A stretch of 64,000 nucleotides of DNA from Nostoc sp. C052 (GTDB lineage Bacteria; Cyanobacteriota; Cyanobacteriia; Cyanobacteriales; Nostocaceae). The stretch is from NCBI RefSeq assembly GCF_013393905.1, contig NZ_CP040274.1, forward strand, positions 1 through 64,000. The letters are read 5' to 3'. Shown one piece after another: positions 26,357 through 35,452 of this stretch (within the stretch, counting starts at the first letter, position 1; the number at the start of each line of letters is the position of its first letter). Made by a program: the position numbers and the translations under genes. Under the pieces are notes generated by a model. That model was given only the letters and a program-made list of their open reading frames with translations. It did no database searches and was not told the DNA's origin.

Positions 26357-28753
26357 ATGGTAAAAATTCTTGCTCAAGGACAGGCTTTTGGCTCACGGGG
26401 TATCGATCCCCGATGGACTCATGCCAATAAAGATGGAGTCGGAACAGCTTACTCTATCTCTAGTAACATTTGGTTTACTATTTGGAATGGTGTTGTCACT
26501 GAAGTCTACCATCCCACAGTAGATAAACCCCAAGTTCGGGATTTACAGTATCTAATTTCTGATGGAAAAAGCTTTTTTCACGAAGAGAAACGCCATCTCG
26601 AATCAAAAGTTGAACCGATGTGGACTCATGGTTTAGGATACCGCATCACTAATTCCGATCCACAAGGGCGTTATGCTGTAATCAAAGAAGTAATTGCTGA
26701 CCCGCATTTATCCTGTATTTTACAACGCACAAAGTTAACAGGAGATAGCGATTTTATTTCCCAACTCCAGCTATACGCTTTGTGTGCGCCACATCTGGAA
26801 GTTGGAGGTAGAGGTAATAATGGTTATGCTGTAGAAGTTGCTGGACATCGGATTCTCACAGCCGAGAAAGAAGGAACATGGTTAGCACTGGGTGCAACAA
26901 TTCCCTTTACCCGTCTTTCTTGTGGCTACGTTGGTGAAAGTGATGGTTGGACAGATTTAGCTGATAATTTTCAGATGGATTGGGAGTTTGACAGTGCTGT
27001 AGATGGCAACCTTGCTCTGACTGGAGAACTAAATTTAGATAGCACTAAAGAGTTTACTTTAGGACTGGCGTTTGGCACAAATCTGCATAATGCCATTTCT
27101 ACACTGTTTCAGTCACTGAATATTCCTTTTGAAAAGCAGAAGCAGCTATATAACGAACAGTGGAAGCGATCGCGTGAGGGCATCAAACCATTAGAAAATA
27201 GTTCTTATGATGATGGGAAGTTGTATCACAACAGCATTAGTCTGTTGTTAGCGCATGAAGATAAAACCTATCCTGGCGCATTAATTGCATCTCTGGCTAT
27301 TCCTTGGGGTGAAGCCAAAGACGACCAAGACCAAGGAGGATATCACCTTGTCTGGACGCGGGATATGGTTAGCAGTGTATCAGGTTTAGTGGCGGCTGGG
27401 GAAACAGATACAGCAGTGCGATCGCTAATTTATCTCGCCACTAGTCAGCAGGAAGATGGCGGTTTTCCTCAAAATTTCTGGGTTGATGGTAAACCTTATT
27501 GGACAGGTATCCAGCTTGACGAGGTGGCATTTCCCATTCTGTTAGCATGGCTATTACACCAGCAAAAAACTTGTTTAAACTTCGATATCTATCCGATGAT
27601 TTTACGGGCGGCAGGTTATTTAATTCGTCACGGCCCAGCTACCCAACAAGAACGTTGGGAAGAAAATAGTGGTTATTCACCATCAACATTAGCATCTAAT
27701 ATTGCCGCATTAATATGTTCTGCTCAATTTGTTCGCGAACGTGGCGATGAAGCAACAGCAAACTTTATCGAAGAATACGCTGATTTTTTAGAATCTCATA
27801 TCGAAGCTTGGACAGTTACCACTGAAGGCACTTTAGTTCCTGGCATCAAACACCATTACATTCGGATTACTCCTACAGATATTAATAATCCTCAACCTAA
27901 CGAAAATCCTAACCAAGGAACTCTTGTTATCAGCAGTCAACCACCTGGTCAGCCGTCAGAATTTCCCGCGAAGGAAATTGTTGATGGTGGGTTTTTGCAA
28001 TTAGTACGCTATGGAATTCGCAAACCTGATGACCCGATTATTGTTGATTCTGTCAAAGTAATTGATGCAGTTTTAAAAGTTGATACATCTGCTGGGCCTT
28101 GTTGGCATCGTTACAACCACGACGGCTACGGACAACAAGAAGACAGCAGTCCTTATACCGATTATGGTAAGGGACGCGCTTGGCCTCTCTTAACAGGAGA
28201 ACGGGGACATTATGAATTAGCTGTTGGCGGCGATGTCAAAACATATATCAAGGCGATAGAAGGATTTGCATCAAATACTTGTTTACTACCCGAACAGGTT
28301 TGGGATGAAGCAGATATACCTGAAAACCATCTGTATTTAGGAAGACCAACAGGTTCTGCAATGCCTTTGATGTGGACGCATTCGGAGTATATCAAACTGT
28401 TACGGTCAAATCATGATGGTCAAGTATTTGATTTAGTTCCAGAGGTAGCGAATCGATATATAGGTGAAAGAAAGCAGTGTAAATCATTGGAAATTTGGAA
28501 GTTTAACCGTCAAATAGATAAAATTAACAAAGGTTATACATTGCGAATTCACGCTTTAGCATCTTTTCATTTGCATTGGTCAGATGATAATTGGCAAACC
28601 GTAAAAGATACATCTGCTACTTCTACAAGGTTAGGAGTTAATTTTGTAGATATCTCTATTTCTGATAATCAGCAACAGCCAATCAAATTTACCTTTTTCT
28701 GGATTGAAAGCAGCAAATGGGAAGGACGCAATTATACGGTTAGAATTTCGTAA
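26357..28753 (+). CDS. Glycoside hydrolase family 15 glucoamylase/glucodextranase-like
   Basis: 798-aa enzyme. The N-terminal ~270 residues form the beta-sandwich domain of bacterial GH15 enzymes (GIDPRWTHANKDGVGTAYS). The (alpha/alpha)6 barrel follows: WTRDMVSSVSGLVAAG, then the general acid in WTGIQLDEVAFPI and the general base in MPLMWTHSEYIKLL. A short C-terminal beta domain (~720-798, ASFHLHWSDDNW) resembles the extra domain of glucodextranases. It releases glucose from the non-reducing ends of alpha-glucans. No signal peptide is seen, so it probably acts on internal glycogen or oligosaccharides. It lies downstream of the glucose-dehydrogenase-like SDR. Confidence 0.92.
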   Translation: MVKILAQGQAFGSRGIDPRWTHANKDGVGTAYSISSNIWFTIWNGVVTEVYHPTVDKPQVRDLQYLISDGKSFFHEEKRHLESKVEPMWTHGLGYRITNSDPQGRYAVIKEVIADPHLSCILQRTKLTGDSDFISQLQLYALCAPHLEVGGRGNNGYAVEVAGHRILTAEKEGTWLALGATIPFTRLSCGYVGESDGWTDLADNFQMDWEFDSAVDGNLALTGELNLDSTKEFTLGLAFGTNLHNAISTLFQSLNIPFEKQKQLYNEQWKRSREGIKPLENSSYDDGKLYHNSISLLLAHEDKTYPGALIASLAIPWGEAKDDQDQGGYHLVWTRDMVSSVSGLVAAGETDTAVRSLIYLATSQQEDGGFPQNFWVDGKPYWTGIQLDEVAFPILLAWLLHQQKTCLNFDIYPMILRAAGYLIRHGPATQQERWEENSGYSPSTLASNIAALICSAQFVRERGDEATANFIEEYADFLESHIEAWTVTTEGTLVPGIKHHYIRITPTDINNPQPNENPNQGTLVISSQPPGQPSEFPAKEIVDGGFLQLVRYGIRKPDDPIIVDSVKVIDAVLKVDTSAGPCWHRYNHDGYGQQEDSSPYTDYGKGRAWPLLTGERGHYELAVGGDVKTYIKAIEGFASNTCLLPEQVWDEADIPENHLYLGRPTGSAMPLMWTHSEYIKLLRSNHDGQVFDLVPEVANRYIGERKQCKSLEIWKFNRQIDKINKGYTLRIHALASFHLHWSDDNWQTVKDTSATSTRLGVNFVDISISDNQQQPIKFTFFWIESSKWEGRNYTVRIS

Positions 28754-28808
28754 TTTGTAATTTATAATTCGCCTTTAAATACATTTCGGATCAAAACGAG
28801 CCATTATT

Positions 28809-29267
28809 ATGCAGAATAACTCATCACCCAAACCAACAATTGAATACTGGCACGTCTGGACTGACGACGAAGGTATAAGTCACCAATCCTGTTGTCAAAT
28901 TGAAGACTTCATAGAAAAAGGCATAGCCCCGGATACCTCACCGCAGTGGCTTTCTAATTTGAAGCAGTCTGGTGCTACAATCACCTTTACTGTGCTACCT
29001 GTGGGATGGGTTGGTAACTGGCATGAGAACCCGAAACCCCAGTGGATCATACCTTTGTCGGGACGCTGGTTTGTGGAGACTATGGACGGACAGCGAGTGG
29101 AGATGGGTGTTGGCGAAATTTCCTTTGGAGAAGATCAGGGCACGAAAGCAGACGCGCAAGGTCATAAAGGTCACTTATCTGGAACAGTAGGCGATGCGCC
29201 AGCTGTTCTAATAATAGTGCAATTTGAAGAGACTCCGACTATAGATCAATCTTGTCGATTTAGGTAA
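28809..29267 (+). CDS. Cupin-fold protein
   Basis: 152-aa protein with a single cupin-like barrel. WHENPKPQWIIPLSGRWFVET is the first motif (metal-ligand His and Glu-type positions partly kept) and GEISFGEDQGTKADAQGHKGH is the second with its His residues. The N-terminus TIEYWHVWTDDEGISHQSCC opens with a strand. Function is unknown; related small cupins bind metals or sugars. It follows the glucoamylase by 55 bp in the same direction and so may belong to that operon. Confidence 0.7.
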   Translation: MQNNSSPKPTIEYWHVWTDDEGISHQSCCQIEDFIEKGIAPDTSPQWLSNLKQSGATITFTVLPVGWVGNWHENPKPQWIIPLSGRWFVETMDGQRVEMGVGEISFGEDQGTKADAQGHKGHLSGTVGDAPAVLIIVQFEETPTIDQSCRFR

Positions 29268-29363
29268 GTGGGTTAGTAGTGATCGCTTCCAGATGTGCGT
29301 TAGTGTAACCCTTTCATTGCTACTGTTTTCGGTTTTGTGATGGTGTCAACAATGACTTTTTCC

Positions 29364-29790
29364 CCCTAACCGAAACCTCCCGGAATTGACTAAAATATTT
29401 TCTATCCAATGAACAGTACGACAAACTGTTGCCTCTGAAACTTGCCAATCACTGGCGATATGGAAATAAGTTCGATATTCACCAGAGGCGGAACATCTCC
29501 GGCTCCGCGCCAGTACATTAAACCTAGAGTGGTAAAACTTGCTAGAGTAGATTTTTCATGATTGAAATAGGCGTAAATAGGTAAACCAAAATTTTCAATA
29601 ATAACGAATTTACTAGGTTTAAGTTTTTGCTCTAGCTAGTTTTGCCACGCTAGCATTAAACACACCTCTTCCTGGTCTTCCAAACACAGTTTCTTACAAC
29701 AACCTCGTGTTTCTCTGTGACTGGCAGCACTTGCAGTACCTTGACTATCTCATCAAATGTCACTTTTTTGTCCCACAAAAAGTGAGTCAT
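29364..29790 (-). pseudogene. Decayed IS5/IS1031-type transposase remnant
   Basis: Reading from ATG 29790 gives MTHFLWDKKVTFDEIVKVLQ and then a stop. Further on, in changed frames, YFHIASDWQVSEATVCRTVH and WIENILVNSGRF match the N-terminal helix-turn-helix of IS5-type (DDE_4) transposases. A GGCGCGGAGCCGGAGATGTT repeat unit interrupts it near 29495-29520. No catalytic domain remains. The rest of the spacer 29268-29970 holds nothing more than a GCGTAGCC-type repeat near 29880. Confidence 0.65.
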
Positions 29791-29970
29791 CTTTTGAATA
29801 TTAAAATATTCCGCAAATTGAAACTAGTATTAATACTGCCTTATTTATAGCAAAAACACAAATCATATTGAAACTAGTTTTTAGCGATGGCTACGCCCGC
29901 CCTATGCATCGCACCTTTTTTGTCTGATCTCAGAAAATCGCGTTGCTCCCGGCTTTGAGACTTTGTTTTG

Positions 29971-30627
29971 TTACTCCTGAGTTGATATTTCTTCCTGCGA
30001 TAAATTTGCTAACTCCGATGCTAAGGTTTCTTCCAATAAGTCTACAATTGCATGTGCATCAGTAGGAGACTTCATTATTTCGGCCTCCGGATCAAAGCGA
30101 TTTTTGACATTGGGAATATCTTGGCGTAATTCCTCAACCAACGCGATGAGTTTAGCGATTTTCTGCTCAGAAAGTAGGTTGAGTTGAAGGCTAAGTTGCG
30201 CCCGTTGCTCTGCTAACTTTTCTTGTCGCTCTTGTTTAATCAATACCCCTGTTGTCACCAACAATGAACCCGCAGTCAGTGAAAATTGTAACCAAGGAAA
30301 TGGAACTTCCTCAATTTTTGGTACGCCTAAACGTCGTGGTAAGAAATTGGGTGTTATCCAGAGAATAATCCCAAGCAGAATACTATACAGGAATACAGGA
30401 CGACCAAAAAAGACGGTTATCGTTTCTACAAAGCGCTGGTGTTGTGAGACATTTTTTTCCGAACGTCTATGCAATGCGATGATAGTCTCGATATTTTGAC
30501 TAATAGATTCTGGTAATGGGGCAGTGGGCAGAATCTTTTGATGAGGTATTTGACCCGATACTTGCGGTGAATCACTTGGATTTGGTTGATTGTTGGTTTG
30601 CATTGGTAGTCTAGCGTTATGAATCAT
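29971..30627 (-). CDS. DUF1003 membrane protein
   Basis: 218-aa protein of the DUF1003 family. The core is two transmembrane helices (about residues 75-95, FFGRPVFLYSILLGIILWIT, and 112-130, QFSLTAGSLLVTTGVLIKQE) followed by a helical cytoplasmic region (QLSLQLNLLSEQKIAKLIAL) typical of the family. A proline/serine-rich N-terminal ~45 residues precede it, and the C-terminus is acidic. The start may be ATG 30627 or ATG 30603. No function is established for the family. The next genes on both sides are in other directions or distant, so it is probably transcribed alone. Confidence 0.78.
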   Translation of the reverse strand: MIHNARLPMQTNNQPNPSDSPQVSGQIPHQKILPTAPLPESISQNIETIIALHRRSEKNVSQHQRFVETITVFFGRPVFLYSILLGIILWITPNFLPRRLGVPKIEEVPFPWLQFSLTAGSLLVTTGVLIKQERQEKLAEQRAQLSLQLNLLSEQKIAKLIALVEELRQDIPNVKNRFDPEAEIMKSPTDAHAIVDLLEETLASELANLSQEEISTQE

Positions 30628-31019
30628 TCCTTCAACTAACTAACTTCAATTTTGACTGCAAAGCGATACTTGAAGGCAGAAAAAATGCATGAAAGTACCC
30701 ACAGATAGATTCTGGGAGATTGCTAATAATTGCCTTCTGAATCTAAAACTTATACTACCTAGAATCAAAATCTCATCCTTCAGAGAGGCAGGAAGCTGCT
30801 AGTTTGCTGCGATCATTGGGCTGGAGTGGATTTGGGATAATGATCCCTTAAAGCAATTCGCAATTACGTGAAAGTGACGGGGATTTAGCTGAGGCTTCAA
30901 TTCGCACTGCCTATATTGCTGGGGACTTAAACCCCCAAAGTTCGTTAAATATGAACATCGGTTTGGTTCCACCTCAGTCTATGAATTGAAACCATAAAAA
31001 AAGGAGTCCAAAAGATATT
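30628..31019. other. Divergent spacer, DUF1003 and PRC-barrel genes
   Basis: 390 bp, presumably with both promoters. AAAAAAAGGAGTCC lies 13 bases before ATG 31020 as a candidate ribosome-binding site. A short GGGGACTTAAACCCCC palindrome near 30925 is a common cyanobacterial repeat. Confidence 0.45.
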
Positions 31020-31790
31020 ATGTCTCTTCATCAAATCGAAGATTTTGATGCCAATGATCATGAACAGAATTATCAGGAGTATGTGAGGGGGTTTGACCTT
31101 TACTCCAAAGACGAAAAAGTTGGCTCTGCTGAAGACCTTTTAGTTGATGATGATGGCCACATTCGTTATCTGGTAATCAACACAGGCATGTGGATTTTTG
31201 GCAAAAAAGTTCTGCTGCCAATTGGATGGGCTCAGGTAGACTATGATACCCACCGCGTCTATGCAGTCAACCTGACTAAAGCCCAGGTAGAAGCGCTACC
31301 TGAGTTTACGGATGGTATGACTGTTGATTTTGATTATGAACATCGGGTTAGACAAGTGTACCGTCCTTCATCTTCATTTAGTGTCTTTGACTCTTCTGGG
31401 GTTGGATACGCCGGGTATGGAACTGAACCTCCCGCTTCTACTGATACTCCCACCTCTTCTGGGGTTGGATACGCTGGATATGGAACTGACCCTCCTGCCT
31501 CTACTGATACTGCCATCTCTTCCGGGGTTGGATACGCCGGATATGGAACGGATTCTCCGGCCCCTGCCTATATTCCTACCTCTTATGGGGTTGGGTATGA
31601 AGGATATGAAAATGCCCTGCCTGCTCCGGGTAGGGCACTCTCACCGGATACTGATCACTGCGATTCCTACCCATATCAGCAAGATCCCTCCTTATATGAA
31701 ATGAACGAGCAAAATCATCAACGGCTGAAACTGTATGAAGAACGGCTAGTGGCAAACAGAAAACAGCACAAATTAGGACGAACGCTTTAA
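31020..31790 (+). CDS. PRC-barrel protein with tandem 21-residue repeats
   Basis: 256-aa protein. Residues ~20-110 form a PRC-barrel (SAEDLLVDDDGHIRYLVIN, VLLPIGWAQVD), a small beta-barrel used in RNA-processing factors, photosynthetic reaction centre H subunits and stress proteins. Residues ~125-205 are a tandem repeat: three full units of SSGVGYAGYGT(E/D)PPASTDT and a fourth, degenerate one, then a polar tail (EMNEQNHQRLKLYEERLVAN). The repeats are Gly/Tyr-rich and low-complexity, likely disordered or sticky. Related PRC-barrel proteins in cyanobacteria respond to stress, but that is only family knowledge. The repeat number may vary between strains. Confidence 0.82.
   Translation: MSLHQIEDFDANDHEQNYQEYVRGFDLYSKDEKVGSAEDLLVDDDGHIRYLVINTGMWIFGKKVLLPIGWAQVDYDTHRVYAVNLTKAQVEALPEFTDGMTVDFDYEHRVRQVYRPSSSFSVFDSSGVGYAGYGTEPPASTDTPTSSGVGYAGYGTDPPASTDTAISSGVGYAGYGTDSPAPAYIPTSYGVGYEGYENALPAPGRALSPDTDHCDSYPYQQDPSLYEMNEQNHQRLKLYEERLVANRKQHKLGRTL
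31392..31634 (+). repeat. 63-bp tandem repeat in PRC-barrel gene
   Basis: Units at 31392-31454, 31455-31517 and 31518-31580 (21 codons each), with a partial fourth to about 31634. Units 1 and 2 differ at few positions, which points to recent slippage or unequal crossing over. Confidence 0.8.
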
Positions 31791-32166
31791 ACAATTCGCA
31801 ATTCGCTTTTTCGCCCATGACGCTCCTACGTCGCTAACGCAATTACGTTTCCGTGAAAGCGTTGCGTTAGCGAGTCTTCGTACTCTTACAGAGAAGCAAG
31901 CCACGCGAAGCGTCTCGTAGAGAGCGTCTGGGGATTTAAACCCCAATCGCATTACAAGCTTTGGCGTTGGGGATGGGGTTTTAAACCCCTTTTAGTAAGA
32001 TAGTCTTCTGCTCGTAGCAAATCTCTCGTGTACTGCGATATTGGTGTGCCATGCACTTGAACTTGGCAGAAAAAAGGAGAATTGAACGAATGGCACGCTT
32101 GTTAAGCTATTTGTTGGGGTGAGGCAGGAGTTATGAAATCTTTGTGCTGCAAGACTATCGCGGACG
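31791..32166. repeat. Cluster of dispersed short repeats left of IS982
   Basis: Contains TTTTTCGCCCATGACGCTCC (about 31807), GCGTTGCGTTAGCGAGTC, CACGCGAAGCGTCTCGTAGA and two GGGG..CCCC palindromes around 31930-31990. No gene seen. Confidence 0.6.
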
Positions 32167-32172
32167 TATGTA

Positions 32173-33133
32173 ACCTGAGTTCGGGATAAGGAAAGGGACA
32201 GGTAGTAAGCTGAAAATAACGTCAAATCCAGCACCTGTCCTATGTTTAGTTTAGAATTTTTGTTCTGTCATGTAGATGATTTTTGTAAGGCGTTTGAAAG
32301 CCAATGGCACAAAAAGCTGTTGGTACATGGAGGAATAAGACGGATTCGGGCTAGAAGTCTGTGTTTGAGTGAAATAATGACGATACTGATTGCATTTCAT
32401 CAAAATCACTACCGGAATTTCAAGCATTTTTATTTGAATCATGTCAAACAGCAATGGAGTTGTGCTTTTCCGGGACTTCCGAGTTATCAACGATTCATTG
32501 AATGGATACCATCAACCTTGATACCTTTGTGCGTTTACCTGAAGCATTGTTTTGGACGGTGTACGGGTATCGGTTTTATCGATTCAACATGTCTGAAGGT
32601 CTGCCATAATCGTCGGATTTCTCGGCATAAGGTTTTTGAAGGTTTAGCCTCTCGTGGAAAGACTTCTGTGGATTGGTTTTTCGGGTTTAAGCTTCATCTT
32701 GTCGTCAATGAACTTGGTCAACTCTTAAATGTGGTTCTTACTCCTGGTAATATTGATGACCGTCAACCAGTTCCTGATTTACTCAGTGATCTGTTTGGCA
32801 AAATATTTGGCGATCGCGGATATGTCTCTCAAAAACTGGCTTCTCAACTTTTGCAAGAGTTCGGCATTAAATTTTTTGCCAAACCCCGTCGCAACATGAG
32901 AAACCATCTGATGCATCTCCATGACAAGCTCTTATCCCGTAAACGCTCCATTATTGAGACTATTAACGATCAACTCAAGAATATTTCTCAAATCGAACAT
33001 TCTAGACACCGAAGCCCTGTTAATTTCTGCGTTAACGTTCTGTGCGGATTAATCGCTTATTGCCATCAACCTAAGAAACCCAGCCTTCAGATGGAATGGC
33101 TTTTACCTCAATCTGCTTAACCCGAACTCAGGT
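32173..33133 (+). mobile_element. Intact IS982-family insertion sequence (961 bp)
   Basis: Terminal inverted repeats ACCTGAGTTCGGG (32173-32185 and 33121-33133), extending to 18 bp with one mismatch. It is flanked by a 6-bp target duplication TATGTA at 32167-32172 and 33134-33139. It carries one full-length transposase, so it looks recently inserted and possibly active. Confidence 0.9.
32242..33120 (+). CDS. IS982-family transposase
   Basis: 292-aa DDE transposase. The N-terminus (SLEFLFCHVDDFCKAFE) and the catalytic core agree with IS982: first Asp in IGFIDSTCLKVC, HKVFEGLASRGKTSVDWFFG, second Asp in LTPGNIDDRQPV or FGDRGYVS, and the Glu in KRSIIETINDQLKN near the C-terminus. Length is standard and there are no internal stops or frameshifts, so it is probably functional. 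The stop codon is next to the right terminal repeat (LPQSA then TAA, IR starting one base later), as is usual for compact insertion sequences. Confidence 0.92.
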   Translation: MFSLEFLFCHVDDFCKAFESQWHKKLLVHGGIRRIRARSLCLSEIMTILIAFHQNHYRNFKHFYLNHVKQQWSCAFPGLPSYQRFIEWIPSTLIPLCVYLKHCFGRCTGIGFIDSTCLKVCHNRRISRHKVFEGLASRGKTSVDWFFGFKLHLVVNELGQLLNVVLTPGNIDDRQPVPDLLSDLFGKIFGDRGYVSQKLASQLLQEFGIKFFAKPRRNMRNHLMHLHDKLLSRKRSIIETINDQLKNISQIEHSRHRSPVNFCVNVLCGLIAYCHQPKKPSLQMEWLLPQSA

Positions 33134-33308
33134 TATGTAATACTTTTCGGTTTTTTGGGGAAAGGGTTTGAATTCATCTTTCCCCCAAGCCCAGCAACCT
33201 TTTCCCAGTCAAAAAGAAAGTTGTTTATGCTTATCTGAAAAGTAGTGGAAGTGGATGCTAATCTCGATCAAATTATCTGATCAGCTAATTTTATTTAAAT
33301 GACAAGTT

Positions 33309-34949
33309 ATGACTTATGTTTTAGGTAAACAAACCCTTTTGCTCAAAATAGCTTTGAGAATTTTTAGTATAGGGTTACTACCTTTACTAACTGCAAATCA
33401 AGCTTTAGGTGCAGAAAGGATAAAATTCAATTACGGTCTTTTAGAAGAATCTATCCCCATTAATTCACTTGAGACTTATGCTAGAACGGGCAAAATAGAC
33501 GATGAATTAGCTGTATATAGACAGGATGTAGGCAAAAAGCAACTAACTCAATTGCGTCAGGCTTTAACTACTCCTATTCCCTTAAATGAAGTAGAAGTTT
33601 CGCAGTTTCTTTATACACCAATTGGGGAGATATTATTAAAAAAATTAGGAAAAGTTATTCAGACAGAATCTAATTTATCAGGATTCTACGCTATTCGTGC
33701 TGCATTGATTTTATCAGCCGCAGAGCCAAATAATTTTACACTTTTAAATGTCTTACGTAAGTTTCCTGCAAGTGCAATTTCAATTAATTTAAATCAGAGC
33801 TTCCAAATTGTAAATGCCTTACAGGATTTAGTCAATCAAACTCAAAATGTAATAGCCCTTATTAACCAACAATCCCAAGAAAAGGTAAGCAAGACTCCTA
33901 CAGTTAATAGCGTTCCAGTATTAGACTTAGGAAAACCTGGAAGTTTTCATTTTTTCAAGCAAACTATCAGACTTGATGACGTTTCACGGAATCGGATATT
34001 CCCTGCTGATATTTACCTCCCAGTTGCCCAGACTCCTCGAACGATAATTGTCATTTCGCACGGACTTGGTTCTGACAGAACAAGTTTTGCTTATCTAGCT
34101 GAACATCTAGCATCTTATGGTTTTGTGGTTGCGGTTCCAGAACATCCTGGCAGCGATTCAAAACAACTGCAAGCATTGTTAGCAGGTACAGCGGATAGAG
34201 TGACTAATCCCAGAGAATTTATTGACAGACCTTTAGATATTAAATATTTACTAGATGAACTCACTCGTTTGTCCAAATCTGATCCCACATTTAAAGGACG
34301 TTTAAATTTAGAACAAGTTGGTGTAGTCGGGCAATCATTTGGTGGATATACGGCATTAGCATTAGCAGGTGCAAAGATTAATTTTGAACAACTTAAAACC
34401 GACTGTGCGTCGTTGGAAGATACATTAAATATTTCGCTTTTACTTCAATGTTTGGCGGTCAATTTACCCCACGTCAAATACAAATTATTTGATGCAAGGG
34501 TTAAAGCAATAATCGCGATTGATCCAATTGATAGTAGTATTTTTGGAAAAGCTAGTCTTAGCCAAATAAAAATTCCGGTGATGATTGTATCTGGTAGTTA
34601 TGATACGATTGCTCCAGCTTTACCAGAACAAATTCAGCCTTTTACTTGGTTAGCAACTCCAAATAAATATTTAGTAGTTATCAATGGCGGAACACACTTT
34701 TCTACTATTGCAGAATCACCAAATGCAACCGTACCTGTTCCGACACAACTAATCGGTTCTAGTACAGCTTTGGCACGTCGTTATGTGAAAGCGTTAAGTG
34801 TTCCTTTCTTTGAAACTTATGTTGCTGAACAGCCCAGTTATCTTCCATCTTTGAGTGTAGATTACGTGAATACAATTAGTCAGCAATCACTACCGTTAAG
34901 TTTAATTAAATCTCTGGCATCTGAACAACTAGAACAAGCGTTTAAATAA
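33309..34949 (+). CDS. Exported alpha/beta hydrolase with DUF1400 domain
   Basis: 546-aa protein. The first ~35 residues form a signal peptide (ALRIFSIGLLPLLTANQALG). Residues ~37-170 match the cyanobacterial DUF1400 module (IKFNYGLLEESIPINSLETY ... LNVLRKFPASAISINL). The alpha/beta hydrolase fold follows: oxyanion region VISHGLGSDRTSF, nucleophile elbow GQSFGGYTAL (Ser), a downstream Asp in VSGSYDTIAP and His in INGGTHFSTI. This is the layout of lipase or esterase-like enzymes, probably periplasmic; the substrate is unknown. The gene stands alone between the IS982 element and a repeat cluster, and has a complete frame. Confidence 0.88.
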   Translation: MTYVLGKQTLLLKIALRIFSIGLLPLLTANQALGAERIKFNYGLLEESIPINSLETYARTGKIDDELAVYRQDVGKKQLTQLRQALTTPIPLNEVEVSQFLYTPIGEILLKKLGKVIQTESNLSGFYAIRAALILSAAEPNNFTLLNVLRKFPASAISINLNQSFQIVNALQDLVNQTQNVIALINQQSQEKVSKTPTVNSVPVLDLGKPGSFHFFKQTIRLDDVSRNRIFPADIYLPVAQTPRTIIVISHGLGSDRTSFAYLAEHLASYGFVVAVPEHPGSDSKQLQALLAGTADRVTNPREFIDRPLDIKYLLDELTRLSKSDPTFKGRLNLEQVGVVGQSFGGYTALALAGAKINFEQLKTDCASLEDTLNISLLLQCLAVNLPHVKYKLFDARVKAIIAIDPIDSSIFGKASLSQIKIPVMIVSGSYDTIAPALPEQIQPFTWLATPNKYLVVINGGTHFSTIAESPNATVPVPTQLIGSSTALARRYVKALSVPFFETYVAEQPSYLPSLSVDYVNTISQQSLPLSLIKSLASEQLEQAFK

Positions 34950-35100
34950 TTCGTAATTCGTAATGACGCTCGGTCGCCTTTGGCGTCTCCCCTTGGGAGA
35001 AGACTCACTTTGCGCGTACCCGGGGATCTTGCTACGCTTTTAGCGTCTGTCTGCGACACGCTGCGCGAAGGTAGAGAGCGCCATTGCGAATTGTTTTAAG
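34950..35100. repeat. Dispersed repeat block
   Basis: Starts with AATTCGTAATTCGTAATGAC right after the hydrolase stop. 34974-35002 is the exact reverse complement of 24921-24949. It ends in GCGACACGCTGCGCGAAGG-type repeat sequence. Confidence 0.65.
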
Positions 35101-35127
35101 ACTCATATTTGATTTTTCAAAAACCAA

Positions 35128-35452
35128 ATGGATCATCCGGTATTTAGTAAAGATGATGATCGGTTAAAGCCAAGTGTAATTCAAAGTGGTCAAAATAGAG
35201 GTAAAAATCCCAACTCTACTGAATTAAATACTTTAGCAATGAGGCGTTCTAGCTGTGATTCAAATTTTAGTTTTCCTCGCCTTGAAGGGACGCACACAGA
35301 AGCCACAAATATTTTGAGTTTAGTTCCTAAATCATCAAGCAAATCAGCTTTTGATTTTGATGTTAATCGTACTACCGTAATGAATCCAGAAATGAGTCAA
35401 TACCAAATTGTACACTTTGCAACTCACGGATTTTTCGATACTAACAATCCTA
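35128..35452 (+). pseudogene. CHAT-domain gene fragment cut by IS4 element
   Basis: The open frame reads the middle of a CHAT domain: DHPVFSKDDDRLK, then FPRLEGTHTEATNILSLVPK and YQIVHFATHGFFDTNNP with the catalytic His. It breaks exactly where the IS4 left end begins. The part with the catalytic Cys (SACET-type motif) is absent here, and the sequence right of the IS does not continue it, so the insertion came with a deletion or later decay. N-terminal TPR or signal regions are missing too. It is therefore a remnant of a second CHAT gene, distinct from the intact one at 2758-5277. Confidence 0.75.

Noticed and set aside
31392..31634. CRISPR-like array
   Set aside because: The 63-bp units are contiguous, in frame and translated; there are no spacers.
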